Assembly (NCBI RefSeq): GCF_029784135.1
Contig: NC_073746.1
Coordinates: 162,272,108 to 162,336,107, forward strand
Direction: 5' to 3'
Source of the DNA: Toxorhynchites rutilus septentrionalis
Taxonomy: Eukaryota; Arthropoda; Insecta; Diptera; Culicidae
DNA length: 64,000 nucleotides
Position 1 is the stretch's first letter, and every line of letters starts with the position of its first letter. Position numbers and translations under genes: made by a program. Of the stretch, positions 47,801 through 60,986 are shown piece after piece. The notes beneath the pieces are model-generated. The model was not told the DNA's origin. It was given only the letters and a program-made list of their open reading frames with translations, and searched no databases.

Positions 47801-48358
47801 CAGGTCCAAACATCCATGGGTACAGGCCATCAGGAAGTATATATTGCCCGACACTGTGCTCATGTGGGTCCCCGGACACAACGGCATCGCAGGGAATGAA
47901 GCGGCCGACCGGTTTGCCGGAATCGGTCACACAAGACCGTTCTTCATTCGGGATGTGCCGCTTGACGATGTGAAGTTGTGAATCTCCAACTCTTTCCGCA
48001 CCTTTTGGACCGAAAGGTGGTTCGCAGAGAGGAGGCAGTTCCTCAGAAAAGTCAAGGGCACTATTATCAGGTTTGACGATGTTAAAGGAATGAGAGAACA
48101 ACGAATCCTGTCCAGACTGAGGACCGGTCACTGCTCGGTCTCACACGGATTCAATAGAGAACCCTCCCATCTACTCTGCGACCTCTACCAAATCCACAAC
48201 TCCGCGAACACTTCTTGTGTGGTTGCTCGAAATTTGATGATCTGCGAAACCTTCATGGAATCAGCGGGAGTGTAAGAGACATCTTAAGGGACGATCCAGC
48301 AAGAGTAGCACCGCTTGTCTGCTACCTAAAAGATGCAGAACTATTTTTTAAGATCTAG
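44813..48358 (+). pseudogene. Retrotransposon ORF2 (EN-RT-RNase H), broken, unit 5
   Basis: The endonuclease has D-to-E in the GSDHHPI motif (GSEHHPI, about 45,590), a further change at a conserved catalytic-site histidine/aspartate box, and lacks four residues (AFQT) near 45,680. Motif A is replaced by a stop at 46,606-46,608. YADD is kept (about 46,762). A 363-codon frame (46,890-47,981) covers thumb and RNase H and ends in TGA at the Trp codon that is TGG in units 3, 4 and 6 and TAA in unit 2. A second frame (48,090-48,275) holds the RTGHCSVSHGF end. Confidence 0.87.
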
Positions 48359-48699
48359 CGTCTGAACAATGGATCAGACAAGAAGATCCTTGTTCCTTCC
48401 CCTCCACGATGAAGGGGAATAAGAACGCTTCGGCATCTTCAACGGCACGGATTCCTCTCCACTGGCCTGGAGCCATGGGTCGAGGACATCCTTGCCATCT
48501 GGTCCAACAATCAAACAGCAAGTTCTTCGTTAAGTTATGTTTCGCAAAAGGATTTTTGTGTTTAATTTTTACGTCCAATTTTTATGTGATAATTTTATGT
48601 GCAATCTGTTCCCAACGAAACCTTGCGGCAATGCCGTCGATAAAGAGGCGAACCAGCCCAGGAGGCTGAAAACCTCTCAAATAAAGAATAACAAAAAAA

Positions 48700-49705
48700 T
48701 CCTATTCGTTCGAAAATCAGAATAAGGGTGATAAACGAGCGACTTAAAAAAATAACAACGTAGTTCTACGTCAACAATGCGGTCGTATCTTGGACATAAC
48801 CTCCTATAACTTTTTTCTTTCTATTATACAAGCGTTCAATCATAAAACTATTGCATAGCATGGAGAAACGATATGGATAAATGGGAAAAAATTTAATGAA
48901 ACAGTATAAATTACATATTAAAGAAGTTTATTTCAAATTAACAATTCATTTATTGAACAACAAAAGTTAGAAACAAAATTTCAAAAAAGTGTCATTGTCC
49001 AAAAATACACGCTCTGTAGGATTCGCCTGGATCATCTATCATCTATCATTGGAAAGGAAATCGCTCGCTTGGTCCATCATCTGTGAGAAATAAATAATAA
49101 TGTTACAAATTTGTAAATCATATAACTTTGAAATAAATACTCATGTCACATATCCTGTCTGTCATTTGTTGATAGCTGAGTCATCCGAAAAGGGCAACCC
49201 TAGCCAATAAGGCTCTCAGAAACTCAGAAAGAAACAAGAGAAAGAAATATTAGTAATATTTTAAACGAAAAAACGAAAAAATAAATAAATAAAATATGAA
49301 CTGGTAATAATAAATCAAATCCGCAACAGTATATAGAAAGATATAAAAAATAAATGCATGTGGAATAAAACAAAACTACAGAAAATGTAATACGACAATA
49401 ACAATAAATAAATAGAATGAAATCATCCAAAGATCAAATGTTCCTTATGGAAAAAATAATAAACTGGTAACAATAAAATAAATCCGCTACAGTATATAGA
49501 AAGATATAAAAAAATGAATGCAACAAAAAACGAAACCAATATGTACAATAGAACTCGCAACAACAACAAAAAATCAAACAATAAATATTTAACAACTAAT
49601 AACTCTGTCATCCGATCCATATATGCTTTAAGGGAAAAGCGACTGCGCCACCTCGCCTACCATAAGGATTATAAATTTAAAACAACATCGCTTTAGAAAC
49701 TTTAC
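48700..49705. other. AT-rich spacer with internal duplication, unit 5
   Basis: As in unit 1; it follows the unit 2 version closely. No gene is seen. Confidence 0.6.
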
Positions 49706-50209
49706 CTCTTTCTCAGCTTTCAGTCGTCGATTTTCCTGCCGCAATTTTATATTTTCCGCTTCCATCCTCCGAAGTTCTCCTATAAGATTCCTGTTCTGGA
49801 CAATCATATATTCCAACTCCGTTGCATCTACTGGTTCCCAGTAGTACAAATCTTCATCATCATCGACAAAAATTGTTTCACTGGGCACCAGTGGCGGAGG
49901 AACTTCATCCTCGATCATCACTTCGTTTTGATGCATCTGGATCCGAATTGGCTGTAAATAAAAGTTTTGTTAACACTGTACACACTCAGAAATATTTTTT
50001 CCTTCCTTGATATCTTCATTCTGTGGTTTTCCACTACGTCTTTCATAACTTCCTGGTTCGCGGTTGGCCCAAGAACGCGTTGGAACCCTCAAGCTGACTG
50101 GAATCCTCGATGTAACGGTACCTCGCTTCATTTTGTGTGGTGATGGGAATATAACTCCTTCTCTCTTGATAATTATAATCCTCAGTGGAGAAAATGTTTG
50201 CATCAACAC
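49706..50209 (-). pseudogene. Unrecognised acidic coiled-coil protein, 5' exons, unit 5 (splice donor lost)
   Basis: Exon 2 is intact, but the exon 1 donor is changed from AAG/GTAG to AAG/GAAG (plus strand ctacctt to cttcctt near 50,003), so the canonical GT is gone. Exon 1 also carries changes upstream of the second ATG (REGVIFPSP). This is the only copy of the gene with an obvious lesion. Confidence 0.55.
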
Positions 50210-50858
50210 AATGCTTGCTTCGATTGAATCAAAACTTGGAAAATGGCACTAGCCTGCTTTGCACTGTTTTTTTATCTCGTTATTGTATCTTACATTATGT
50301 GAAAAATGACTTTGGTGTGATTTTGAAGTTGATGAAACATAAAATTAATAGTTACTTAATTAGTTTTTAGATACTAAAAATGAGATGTTATTTTTCAACA
50401 ATCAACAAATAGGATCGGAGTTTAACAATTGTTTCTTGTTACGATCAAGCAAAAGCTATAAATAATTAATTTATTGGATAATCATGGATTTTCTTTTCGG
50501 TCGTTCTGTTACCATATCGCATATTTAACATAGTAATCTATTGCTTTGTTTGCAAACTGCGGTAACGAAATATTTTATGTATTTTCCTAGAATTTGAAAA
50601 AGTATGTGACTACAAAATGGTCTGTAACGAAAATGAAATCTGACATCCCTACCAACAACCGAAGGAACGAACCGTACAGAATACCAATCCCAAAATACCA
50701 ATACACCTTCTTGAAACCACATCACTTTTGCAAGTGTCAAAACAGTGCCGAAATTATTGACGTGTAAGTTTCTTATCCCACTAACAATTGGCAGCGAAAA
50801 CTGTCTGTTTCTATGAAAAAATATTTAATTTCCTCCTGACAGTAGTAAATATTCGCTG
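50210..50858. promoter_or_regulatory. Divergent intergenic region, unit 5
   Basis: Carries the 6-bp deletion of unit 4 near 50,355, a private 6-bp duplication (caacaatcaacaaatagg) near 50,398, and the cccactaac variant of units 3 and 6 near 50,776. Confidence 0.4.
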
Positions 50859-51833
50859 ATGAACTTTATAAAAAGTGGTTTGCAGTCAGTGCTGGGTTCT
50901 CAGGAACCTGGGGCGCTGCAAAGTGGTGCCAAAACTGTATGAAACAACGAAATTTGGGTCAGAAACTCATTCTAAACCTTTTAAATTATTATGCCCCTCT
51001 GGAACAGGTAGAACAAGTGAGTGCTTCGACACTACTCGAGGATCGCCGCGATGCTTGCAGAGCGCTCAGGGCTCTTTCGAAAAAAATATCGCGTGGAAGT
51101 GGGAGCCCAAGGTATGCACGCTCTTCTCCAAGTCATGGAAATGGATAGAGCCGATCCGGAGATAATTGGGTACTGCTTGGACACCCTCTGTCATATCACT
51201 TCTCAGGAACAGTTCGAAGAAGACAACCCGGACAACCCAAGCGTGACGGTCAACATAGGAGAACAATTTACGGAGATGTTCCTCAAGTCGAACGAGAATG
51301 TGAGCTTGATTTTGAATTGTCTGGAAGAGTACGATTTTTGGGTTCGCTGGTCGGCTATTAAGTTGTTGACCAGTTTGTTAGCGAACAAAACGAAGGACAT
51401 ACAGGAAATCGTTCTTGTTAGCCCAATGGACGTTTCCAAGTTGATGGATTTGCTGGTTGACAGCCGAGAAGTTATTAGAAATGATGTATTGCTACTGTTG
51501 ATACAGCTTACCAAAGGAAACGCAAACATCCAAAAAATTGTAGCTTTTGAAAATGCTTTTGATCGATTGTTTGATGTTATCAAGGAGGAAGGATGCGCAG
51601 ATGGTGGAATTGTCGTGGAGGATTGTTTATTTCTGATGATGAACTTGCTTAAAAACATTCCCAGTAATCAGCAGTTCTTCAAAGAAGGATCCTACATCCA
51701 GCGGTTGGCGCCAATGTTTGTTATTTCACAGGTTTCGTCACTAACTTCCGGTCAACTTTTGTGCGTGGGACTGTTCAGCAACCATCCGCTCTCCAATTGG
51801 TTCTCGGCTGTTTCTTTAGCGCATGCCCTCATT
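50859..51833 (+). pseudogene. USO1: p115/USO1 5' fragment (pseudogene), unit 5
   Basis: Left end is like the common version. Right of about 51,030 it follows unit 2, including the V in LLCVGLFS. The 7-A frameshift is at 51,080-51,086. The frame closes at 51,840-51,842. Confidence 0.86.
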
Positions 51834-51840
51834 GTTAGTT

Positions 51841-52730
51841 AAGCGAGAAGGTAATCATGTTGAGTTCAATGGCCGAGTATTGGCTAACTTCAATTCAACC
51901 GTACGATAGTATGATAAGGATTTGCGACATGAATGTAGCCATTGTAATATCGTGTTGGCATTATATTGTAGAACCAATGGTAAACTAGATTAATGTTCTT
52001 TTTCGAACAGGCGACTTCATTTTGGTGGGTGATTTGATGCGATCTATCACGCTGTTGCATTACAAGCAAATGGGAGTAGTTGTGAGGAGATCGATTTCAA
52101 CCAAATTTCTCAAAACTATTGATACCAAATTTCTCAAAACTATTGATACATTGGATGACGATGCGTTCCTTGGGTGGACAACAGCAAGTATCTATTTGTT
52201 TGCCTAAAAGATGGGTAAGTAGGATTTCCGTAGCTCTGTTTATCATAAGAACACTTTTTGTATTTTTTTTAAGGACCACAACAACGGGCGACGAACGATA
52301 GCAAATGCCAGAGGTTCCTCAATTCATGCCATGGTTCGCTCGTGATGCAAAACATTGGTGAGCGAACGACGCTGACAACGGGCTGTGTGCTATTTGGCAC
52401 GGTCTGATCACAAATAACACTCGATTATTATGAATTTCTTCGAAAGTTACGGGAAAGTTTGATACAATCAAATCTGTTGGTAAGACTGATTATTCGTATT
52501 GGCGTAGTTTCCATACCGAAATGGAAACGGAACGTTGCGAGGGATTTATTGATGGAGGATGGATAGTGGATAGTGGATAGTTTTCTGGATTTAACTCGGG
52601 AAATATATACGATGCATTGGGATTGCAGATCGACGGGGATAGAACTAAGAAGGAAGCGGCCGTAGATGATAAAATCAAGATTGTAGAAGACCTAACATGG
52701 ACACATCAGGATGTCCAGTGTTGGTCATGA
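51841..52730 (+). pseudogene. DDB1: DDB1 3' fragment (pseudogene), unit 5
   Basis: Carries the same 24-bp templated duplication as unit 2 (near 52,099-52,150) and the same 3-bp loss in the 3' flank. Identical to unit 2 by eye. Confidence 0.86.
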
Positions 52731-52997
52731 TTATTGAATGAATGCTATCAGTTGCTATAGTTGCGAAAAATAATTTCATGTTTGTAGGATAATAAAGAAA
52801 TTCCAGTAAACGTATTGTTTACTACACATTATTTGAATTCGAATAGTCATGAACGACGGATTTCTCAAAATTATCTATGAGTTTTATCAAAACTTTATTA
52901 TTTTTGGGAAGAAACGTGGAACATTCAGGGCAAGAGCGGGGATGTTGATCGAATCGTGATGCGTGTTTGGATTTGATGCTCTTTGAGTCGGTAGATA

Positions 52998-53325
52998 TCA
53001 ACCTGATTGCACTGCTGACGCTCCCTTGTATTCACTGTAAGAAGAATATTGAAATATGTTATGAGATACAATTTGAATGAAATATAGTGATCAGGTATAC
53101 CTATAAGGTTGGATATTTCCTAGCGTTTGTAACTTCTCATCGGACTTGACACTATCAAGTGTCAAATCATATTCTGGAGAAATGTCAACCTTACGAATTA
53201 ATAAATAGGTTAGTTGATCTTGGAATGCGATCATATTACTTATTCTTATTCGACAGCTTCTTTCGCTCAAGCTGATCCTGCAGCGCGATGCCTTTCTTGA
53301 ACTCAACCGTGAACTGAAAGACCAT
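52998..53325 (-). pseudogene. Small unrecognised gene, unit 5/6 boundary
   Basis: Same as the unit 2/3 boundary copy, including the gtcaac variant near 53,187. Confidence 0.48.
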
Positions 53326-53480
53326 TTGTAATGTCGAGGAATACTAGCTGCAGCACGGTAAGATCACGAGGCAGACGTACCGGTCATCGGGTAGGGGTCG
53401 AGCCTCCCTCGCAGTGCGTGATGATAAAAAAACATTTTAGTGGTGTCTGGCAGTGATTGAGTAGCCGCTGGGCCGCCGCC

Positions 53481-54856
53481 ATGGTGGACGTCCCCGGCTC
53501 CGCACCTACGGTGTGGGGCCATAAAGGCGGTGCGAACTACCGTAATATTCAAGGCAGTTATTCAGGAGCAACGTTACCAGAACATATGGATCCGGCTGGT
53601 GAACACGGTGAGCTTATTGTACTGCGCATTACTGGTGTTGGCGATGACGGTAAAGATAAGAATCTCCCCCCGCCCCTTTTCTCATTCGCAAATCTATTGA
53701 GAGCTGTGTTAAAGAAATCGAGGGCTTATGCCCTTAAAGTTCGTAATAAAAAAAGCGGAGGCTCTGTCACAGCTGACACAATTATCTGATGGTACAAACG
53801 TCAAGGTCACCTACCAAAAACACTTGAACAGCACCAAGTGTGTTGTTAGTTGCGCACAAACAATTAATATGTCGGAGGAGGACATTGTGGACTGCCTCAA
53901 AGACCAAAAAGTGACAGCGACTAGAAGACTCAAACGACGGACCGGTCCAGACGCGATAGAAAACACTCCTGCGTTAATCCTGACAGTTAATGGTACATGT
54001 ACACCTGAATTAATCTATTTTGGCTATCTGCGAGTAAGAACGAGGCCGTATTACCCGTCGCCCATGCAATGCTTTAATTGCTGGGCATTTGGTCACACAA
54101 AAACAAAGTGTAGACAAAACACGCCAACCTGTGGGAATCCGTAACCCATGTGATTCCAGCGGAAGGATGCAGTCCTGGATCGAAGAATAAATGACCTGGT
54201 GAAAAAAATAGAAGAAAAAGATCTTACCATCGCGAACATGGCCGCTTCAATGGAGTTACAACGCATCGAGGCGTTAAAAAACACGGAGATGATCAAGTCT
54301 CTGGTGGATAAAATCGATCAGATGGCCAACACACTAGCGGCCATGGAGTAACGATTGACCCAGAAGGACAAAATCATCACTCTGCAACAGAAGAAGATAT
54401 CTAGAGCCAGGTCATTATTGCCCCAAACAAAAAGTGCCGAAACATCCGGGTTAACAAAAGACACCCATTCCAGACCTTCCTCCTTGTTCAACACCCCTAC
54501 ATCCTCCCGACCGGCCAAATCCACAAGTATAATACCACAAAACTCCAGCTTGGTCATCTACTCCGACTCCGACATAGAATCCATCGAACTAGATGACACG
54601 CTTATGAAAACACAATCTCCGTCTACACCAGTACTTCTTACCAGCTTACCAGCCTGGAGATCGAACTACAAATGCAACACCCTCGAATAAAAGAAAACCC
54701 GAATCCCCGCTTATACAACCACCGAAGAACATTCGTCAGAGATCGTCAACAGTAGGCAAGCAACCCGCCTTGCCTCCAGATCACACTCGACCCAATCAGC
54801 GATCAGACTCTCAATACCCACCGCCGACTAGTGGTAAGGACCGTCAGCCCAAATAG
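53481..54856 (+). pseudogene. Retrotransposon ORF1 (broken), unit 6
   Basis: Same extra 4-bp deletion after the knuckle as unit 3 (stop at 54,142-54,144). Confidence 0.82.
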
Positions 54857-54909
54857 TGTATGGTCCAACTCTTACCTCACCTGTCGCCAACCACTACTCC
54901 ACCAATCAG

Positions 54910-55123
54910 CTCTCCGGTAAGGGTGGCAACACCTATTCCCCGACGAACTACGTGGGAATTGTACCTGAACTCGGGACGCACAAGGGTGGCAACACCTGTT
55001 CCCTGAAGGAACACGTGGGACCAGCACCACAAATTGGGACGCACAAGGGCGGTAACGTCTATTCCCCGAAGGACTGCGTGGGAACTGCTTCAGATCTCGG
55101 GACGCACAAGAGTGGAATCAGTG
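54910..55123 (+). repeat. 63-bp tandem repeat, unit 6
   Basis: Same as unit 3, including KEH in the second repeat. Confidence 0.88.
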
Positions 55124-55604
55124 GAATCTCGTTCCACGATCGATTTCACTGGAGTTTCTTCTTCCGACATTGTGCAACTTCCGTTACCCTGTGTCATTAC
55201 CACCGAAGTATCCATCGCCAAATCACAAAGTAGCGCAGAGGATTGCAGTGACGCCGAACCGTTTTTTTCCGCCGTCGGGTCAAGTGAACGAACGCTGGTT
55301 TAGAATTCTACTCCCAGTTCCCGAGCACCGCTGTCTCGTTCGACAATACCACATATCGTTGCCATTGCGATCCTTCCAGCTGCCGACACAACACCATCCA
55401 CAGTTGATGTCCCAATCCGCCGAAGATCCGCTCGTCTCGCCGCCAGGGCTAAGCCGGCCGCCACAACCACTCCACTTGAAGCTCATGCCATGCCTGTCTC
55501 GCCTATGCCAGCCGAAGCGAGGTCCGATGCCAATATCTATGATGCATGGAGACGTAGCCGAGGAGATCCTACGCAAGCTATGGCCGGGAGTTTAAGCTCC
55601 CCAA

Positions 55605-58600
55605 ATGAACCTCACCATCTTTCCTCGGCTGCTTCCGAGTGGAATGGCTGCCCAACCTGTTATCGTCGGTGGAGTTCCACCGGGAATCATCACATCCAGT
55701 ACCACTACATATCTGATTCCCCATCACACCGCCCATCACCAGGAAAGTATGTCCACCAACACATCCACCAACCTCGCTCTGCAATGGAACATCAATGGAC
55801 TGTACAACAACTTGGGAGAACTGGAGACCCTTGACCGAGAGTTATGTCCGTCCATCATCGCACTCCAAGAGATAAATCGAGTTTCCCCAACAAACATACA
55901 GAAAATTGTCGGGGTTAAATTCCACTGGCACACTAAGCGGGGCTCCGTTTTGCAACACTCTGTTGCTTTGGGTGTCCGGAGAAACATTCTCCATTTGCGA
56001 AAAACAAATATCCACTGACCTGCCAATAATAGCCGTCCAAATCGAGGCCCCGATTCCGGTGACCATCATTTGTATATACCTGCCATGAGGCATAATCCCG
56101 GAACTACGACGGAAGCTGCTTGAGGCGTTAGCAAGCTTGGAGGACCCAAAAATCATCTTGGGGGACTTCAATGCTCATCACCGCAACTGGGGAATTCAAA
56201 CACCAAATGTCAGAGGGAATATCATCGCCTACCTCTTGGAGGTGATGGAGCTCTCGGTCTTAAATGACGGCACTGACACTTTCCGTAGAGGTACGAGCAA
56301 CACAGCCTTTGATATTTCAGCAGCTAATCTCAACTTGGTGGATAGGTTAGGGTGGAACAAAGCCGACGACATTCATGGCAGTGACCATCACCCGATAACC
56401 ATCAGCTTCAACGGCCCGCCGCCGCTCGCAACTCGCAGACCAAGATGGATCTTCGAAAGAGCTGACTGGACAGCTTTTCAAACATCTTCCGACTTCTTGA
56501 TATATAGAGACAACCCAACCACCTTTGCCACTTTCAACAAAATCATTATGGAGGCGGCCGAAGCCTTCATCCCAAGAACGAAAACCACTCCGGGGAAGAA
56601 AGCGCTGCATTGATGGTCTGCGTACGGCCAAACGACTACCAGCAGGAGACCCAATGAAGGAAGTTGCCATGAACAGGTATCGAGCGCAACATATCAGAGT
56701 ACGGCGGTTAATCCGGAAGGTGAAGTTAGACAGTTGGACTGGTTTTCTAGAGTCTATCAACGAAAACCAGTCCTCTGCGGATCTTTGGCGCAAAGTAAAC
56801 GCACTAAATGGGAAGAGAAGGTCACACAACCCCATTCGTCAAGGTATTACTAGGCTGTGTCTCCAACCTGCAGCGATCCGGTTGATACTTCGAACACGCT
56901 CGGTGAATATTTCGCGGGATTGTCCTCGATCTCCGAATATGAGCCCGATTTCATCCGTCGACAGGGAGCGGGTATCACTTCGGTCAGCAACTTTGTGGTC
57001 CCTGTGAGTCATCCTAATAATCCTCTAAATCGGAACTTCATCATCGAGGAACTTTCTGTCGCCCTATGTTCCGCAAAAAGTCAACTGGCCCTGACGGTAT
57101 CGGCTACAAGATGCTGAAACATGGAATACACACGAATTTCCCGAGGGTTGGAGACACAGCCTAGAAATACCTATACCTAAGGTCGGTCAAAGCAGCAACA
57201 ACGTGAAAGGCTACTGTCCAATTTCCTTAACCTCCTGTTCATCCAAGATCCTGGAAAGAATGGCGAATAGGCGCCTGGTCACCTTTCTAACGGAAAATAG
57301 AAAATTGCACTATCAACAGTTCGCCTTCCGACCAGGTATGGGCACCAACAACAACTTCGCGATCCTCGGAGACGTGATAGCCGAAGCCAACAGGAACCGT
57401 CAGCACATGTAGAGAACCTTTGAGGTCAAAATTGGTAACATCAGCTCCCGAGCTTTCCAAAAGGAAACAGGAGTACCTCAAGGTTCTGTCCTTGTCGTCA
57501 CCCTCTTTCTCGTCGCCATGAGTAGCCTGTTCCAGGTCCTGCCTGGGAGAGTCTTCGTGTTTGTCTACGCGGACGACACTCTTTTGATGGCAGTGAGTGA
57601 CACCCATAGGATTCCAAGCATCAGAATACAGGCAGCTACCAATGCCATCGGCCGGTGGGCGGCCGAGAGAGGATTTAGACTTAGAGCGACCATATGGTGA
57701 TTTGCAGCGACAGACATCAGGGTCCCAACTCCAGGGTCAAGCTATACAAAAACAACATTCCCCGCCGGAAAACGCTAAAGATCCTTGGAGTGTTTGTTGA
57801 CCACAAACGTAACTTCCTCCGCCATTTCGAGGAAGTTAAGAACAGCTGTGCCACCCGGTTGAATCTATTGAAAACCATTTTCAAACCGCACCGAAGCAAC
57901 AACAGAAATATCCGGCTACAGGTGGCCAAAGCCATCATCAGCAGCCGCCTCACTTATGGCCTTGAACTGACGTGTTTGGCTGGAGACAAGCTCCCAAAAT
58001 CTCTGGCACCGATTTACAACAAAGCACTACTGACTGTCTCCGGTCTCTTGCCAACACCAGCTGCCTCTGTCTGCGCTAAAATTGGAGAACCTCCTTTCGA
58101 TCTAATCACAGACTCGGCGATCGTAGTCAGGACTGCCAGTTTCTTGTCAAAAACTAGCGGTAGAGGGGAGACCCACCTAACCGCCCTTAGCAACACGATC
58201 CTGCAGCGTTTGGCGCATCCCAACCTCCCCCCGGTGGCAAAACAATCCTGGTTTGGTGCGAACGACTGGAGGTTCCCAACTGTTCTCGTCGAGAACGGTA
58301 TTCGGGACAACTTTCGAGCCGGGACGTGCTCGATCGGTCTGCTAGAATATTTCAAGGCCATCATAGCGGAAAAATACCGTCTCCACGAGATCAGATACTC
58401 GGACGGCTCAAAAGGACCATCGGGAGTTGGATTTGGGGTGAGCGATAATAAGAATAGTCTGATTTCCAGCAAGAAACTCGCGGACATCTGCCAGGTCTTC
58501 TCGTCCGAAGTGGTCGGCATCATCGAGGCAACTACAACTTCATCTTCCAAGCCGTTGTTGGTCGTCTCCGATTCAGCAAGCGCCATTGATGCCATCGGTG

Positions 58601-59151
58601 CGACCACGTCCAAACATCCATGGGTACAGGCCATCAGGAAGTATATATTGCCCGACACTGTGCTCATGTGGGTCCCCGGACACAACGGCATCGCAGGGAA
58701 TGAAGCGGCTGACCGGTTTGCCGGAATCGGTCACACAAGACCGTTCTTCATTCGGGATGTGCCGCTTGACGATGTGAAGTTGTGGATCTCCAACTCTTTC
58801 CGCACCTTTTGGACCGAAAGGTGGTTCGCAGAGAGGAGGCAGTTCCTCAGAAAAGTCAAGGGCACTATTATCAGGTTTGACGATGTTAAAGGAACGAATC
58901 CTGTCCAGACTGAGGACCGGTCACTGCTCGGTCTCACACGGATTCAATAGAGGACCCTCCCATCTACTCTGCGACCTCTACCAAATCCACAACTCCGCGA
59001 ACACTTCTTGTGTGGTTGCCCGAAATTTGATGATCTGCGAAACCTTCATGGAATCAGCGGGAGTGTAAGAGACATCTTAAGGGACGATCCAGCAAGAGTA
59101 GCACCGCTTGTCTGCTACCTAAAAGATGCAGAACTATTTTTTAAGATCTAG
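55605..59151 (+). pseudogene. Retrotransposon ORF2 (EN-RT-RNase H), broken, unit 6
   Basis: Motif order and breaks as in unit 3: stop in the motif A filler at 57,410-57,412, YADD kept near 57,566, a 418-codon thumb/RNase H frame at 57,694-58,950, and the 11-bp deletion near 58,891. Confidence 0.87.
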
Positions 59152-59480
59152 CGTCTGAACAATGGATCAGACAAGAAGATCCTTGTTCCTTCCCCTCCAC
59201 GATGAAGGAGAATAAGAACGCTTCGGCATCTTCAACGGCACGGATTCCTCTCCACTGGCCTGGAGCCATGGGTCGAGGACATCCTTGCCATCTGGTCCAA
59301 CAATCAAACAGCAAGTTCTTCGTTAAGTTATGTTTCGCAAAAGGATTTTTATGTGTTTAATTTTTACGTCCAATTTTTATGTGATAATTTTATGTGCAAT
59401 CTGTTCCCAACGAAACCTTGCGGCAATGCCGTCGATAAAGAGGCGAACCAGCCCAGGAGGCTGAAAACCTCTCAAAAAAA

Positions 59481-60482
59481 TCCTATTCGTTCGAAAATCA
59501 GAATAAGGGTGATAAACGAGCGACTTAAAAAAATAACAACGTAGTTCTACGTCAACAATGCGGTCGTATCTTGGACATAACCTCCTATAACTTTTTTCTT
59601 TCTATTATACCATCGTTCAATCATAAAACTATTGCATAGCATGGAGAAACGATATGGATAAATGGGAAAAAATTTAATGAAACAGTATAAATTACATATT
59701 AAAAAAGTTTATTTCAAATTAACAATTCATTTATTGAACAACAAAAGTTAGAAACAAAATTTCAAAAAAGTGTCATTGTCCAAAAATACACGCTCTGTAG
59801 GATTCGCCTGGATCATCTATCATCTATCATTGGAAAGGAAATCGCTCGCTTGGTCCATCATCTGTGAGAAATAAATAATAATGTTACAAATTTGTAAATC
59901 ATATAACTTTGAAATAAATACTCATGTCACATATCCTGTCTGTCATTTGTTGATAGCTGAGTCATCCGAAAAGGGCAACCCTAGCCAATAAGGCTCTCAG
60001 AAACTCAGAAAGAAACAAGAGAAAGAAATATTAGTAATATTTTAAACGGAAAAACGAAAAAATAAATAAAATATGAACTGGTAATAATAAATCAAATCCG
60101 CAACAGTATATAGAAAGATATAAAAAATAAATGCATGTGGAATAAAACAAAACTACAGAAAATGTAGTACGACAATAACAATAAATAAATAGAATGAAAT
60201 CATCCAAAGATCAAATGTTCCTTATGGAAAAAATAATAAACTGGTAACAATAAAATAAATCCGCTACAGTATATAGAAAGATATAAAAAAATGAATGCAA
60301 CAAAAAACGAAACCAATATGTACAATAGAACTCGCAACAACAACAAAAAATCAAACAATAAATATTCAACAACTAATAACTCTGTCATCCGATCCATATA
60401 TGCTTTAAGGGAAAAGCGACTGCGCCACCTCGCCTACCATAAGGATTATAAATTTAAAACAACATCGCTTTAGAAACTTTAC
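59481..60482. other. AT-rich spacer with internal duplication, unit 6
   Basis: Same as unit 3. No gene is seen. Confidence 0.6.
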
Positions 60483-60986
60483 CTCTTTCTCAGCTTTCAG
60501 TCGTCGATTTTCCTGCCGCAATTTTATATTTTCCGCTTCCATCCTCCGAAGTTCTCCTATAAGATTCCTGTTCTGGACAATCATATATTCCAACTCCGTT
60601 GCATCTACTGGTTCCCAGTAGTACAAATCTTCATCATCATCGACAAAAATTGTTTCACTGGGCACCAGTGGCGGAGGAACTTCATCCTCGATCATCACTT
60701 CGTTTTGATGCATCTGGATCCGAATTGGCTGTAAATAAAAGTTTTGTTAACACTGTACACACTCAGAAATATTTTTTCCTACCTTGATATCTTCATTCTG
60801 TGGTTTTCCACTACGTCTTTCATAACTTCCTGGTTCGCGGTTGGCCCAAGAACGCGTTGGAACCCTCAAGCTGACTGGAATCCTCGATGTAACGGTACCT
60901 CGCTTCATTTTGTGTGGTGATGGGATTATAACTGCTTCTCTCTTGATAATTATAATCCTCAGTGGAGAAAATGTTTGCATCAACAC
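60483..60986 (-). CDS. Unrecognised acidic coiled-coil protein, 5' exons, unit 6
   Basis: Exon 1 is 60,986-60,783 and exon 2 is 60,728-60,483. Predicted protein and splice sites match unit 1. Confidence 0.55.

Larger units (their letters stand above)
42662..48699 (+). mobile_element. Degenerate I-like non-LTR retrotransposon, unit 5 copy
   Basis: Long tail form (ctctcaaataaagaataac). Private 12-bp deletion near 45,680 and single-base losses in the 5' part near 42,636 and 42,875. Motif A and the 41-bp and 10-bp segments are deleted as in units 1, 3 and 6. Confidence 0.9.
42504..53297 (+). repeat. Composite tandem unit 5 (10,794 bp)
   Basis: A visible mosaic. Near 50,355 it shares a 6-bp deletion with unit 4. 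Near 50,776 it has the 'cccactaac' variant of units 3 and 6. Right of about 51,030 it follows unit 2. Private marks are a 12-bp deletion in the endonuclease tail near 45,680, one C fewer in ORF1 near 42,875 and a mutated splice donor in the minus-strand coiled-coil gene near 50,003. Confidence 0.97.
53457..59480 (+). mobile_element. Degenerate I-like non-LTR retrotransposon, unit 6 copy
   Basis: Twin of the unit 3 element at +32,519 bp, with all its private indels. Two substitutions were seen (near 54,169 and 58,047). ORF2 stop at 59,149-59,151. Confidence 0.9.

Noticed and set aside
160..59480. An active retrotransposon copy
   Set aside because: All six copies share ORF1 and ORF2 frameshifts and stops, and each also lacks either motif A or the YADD box.
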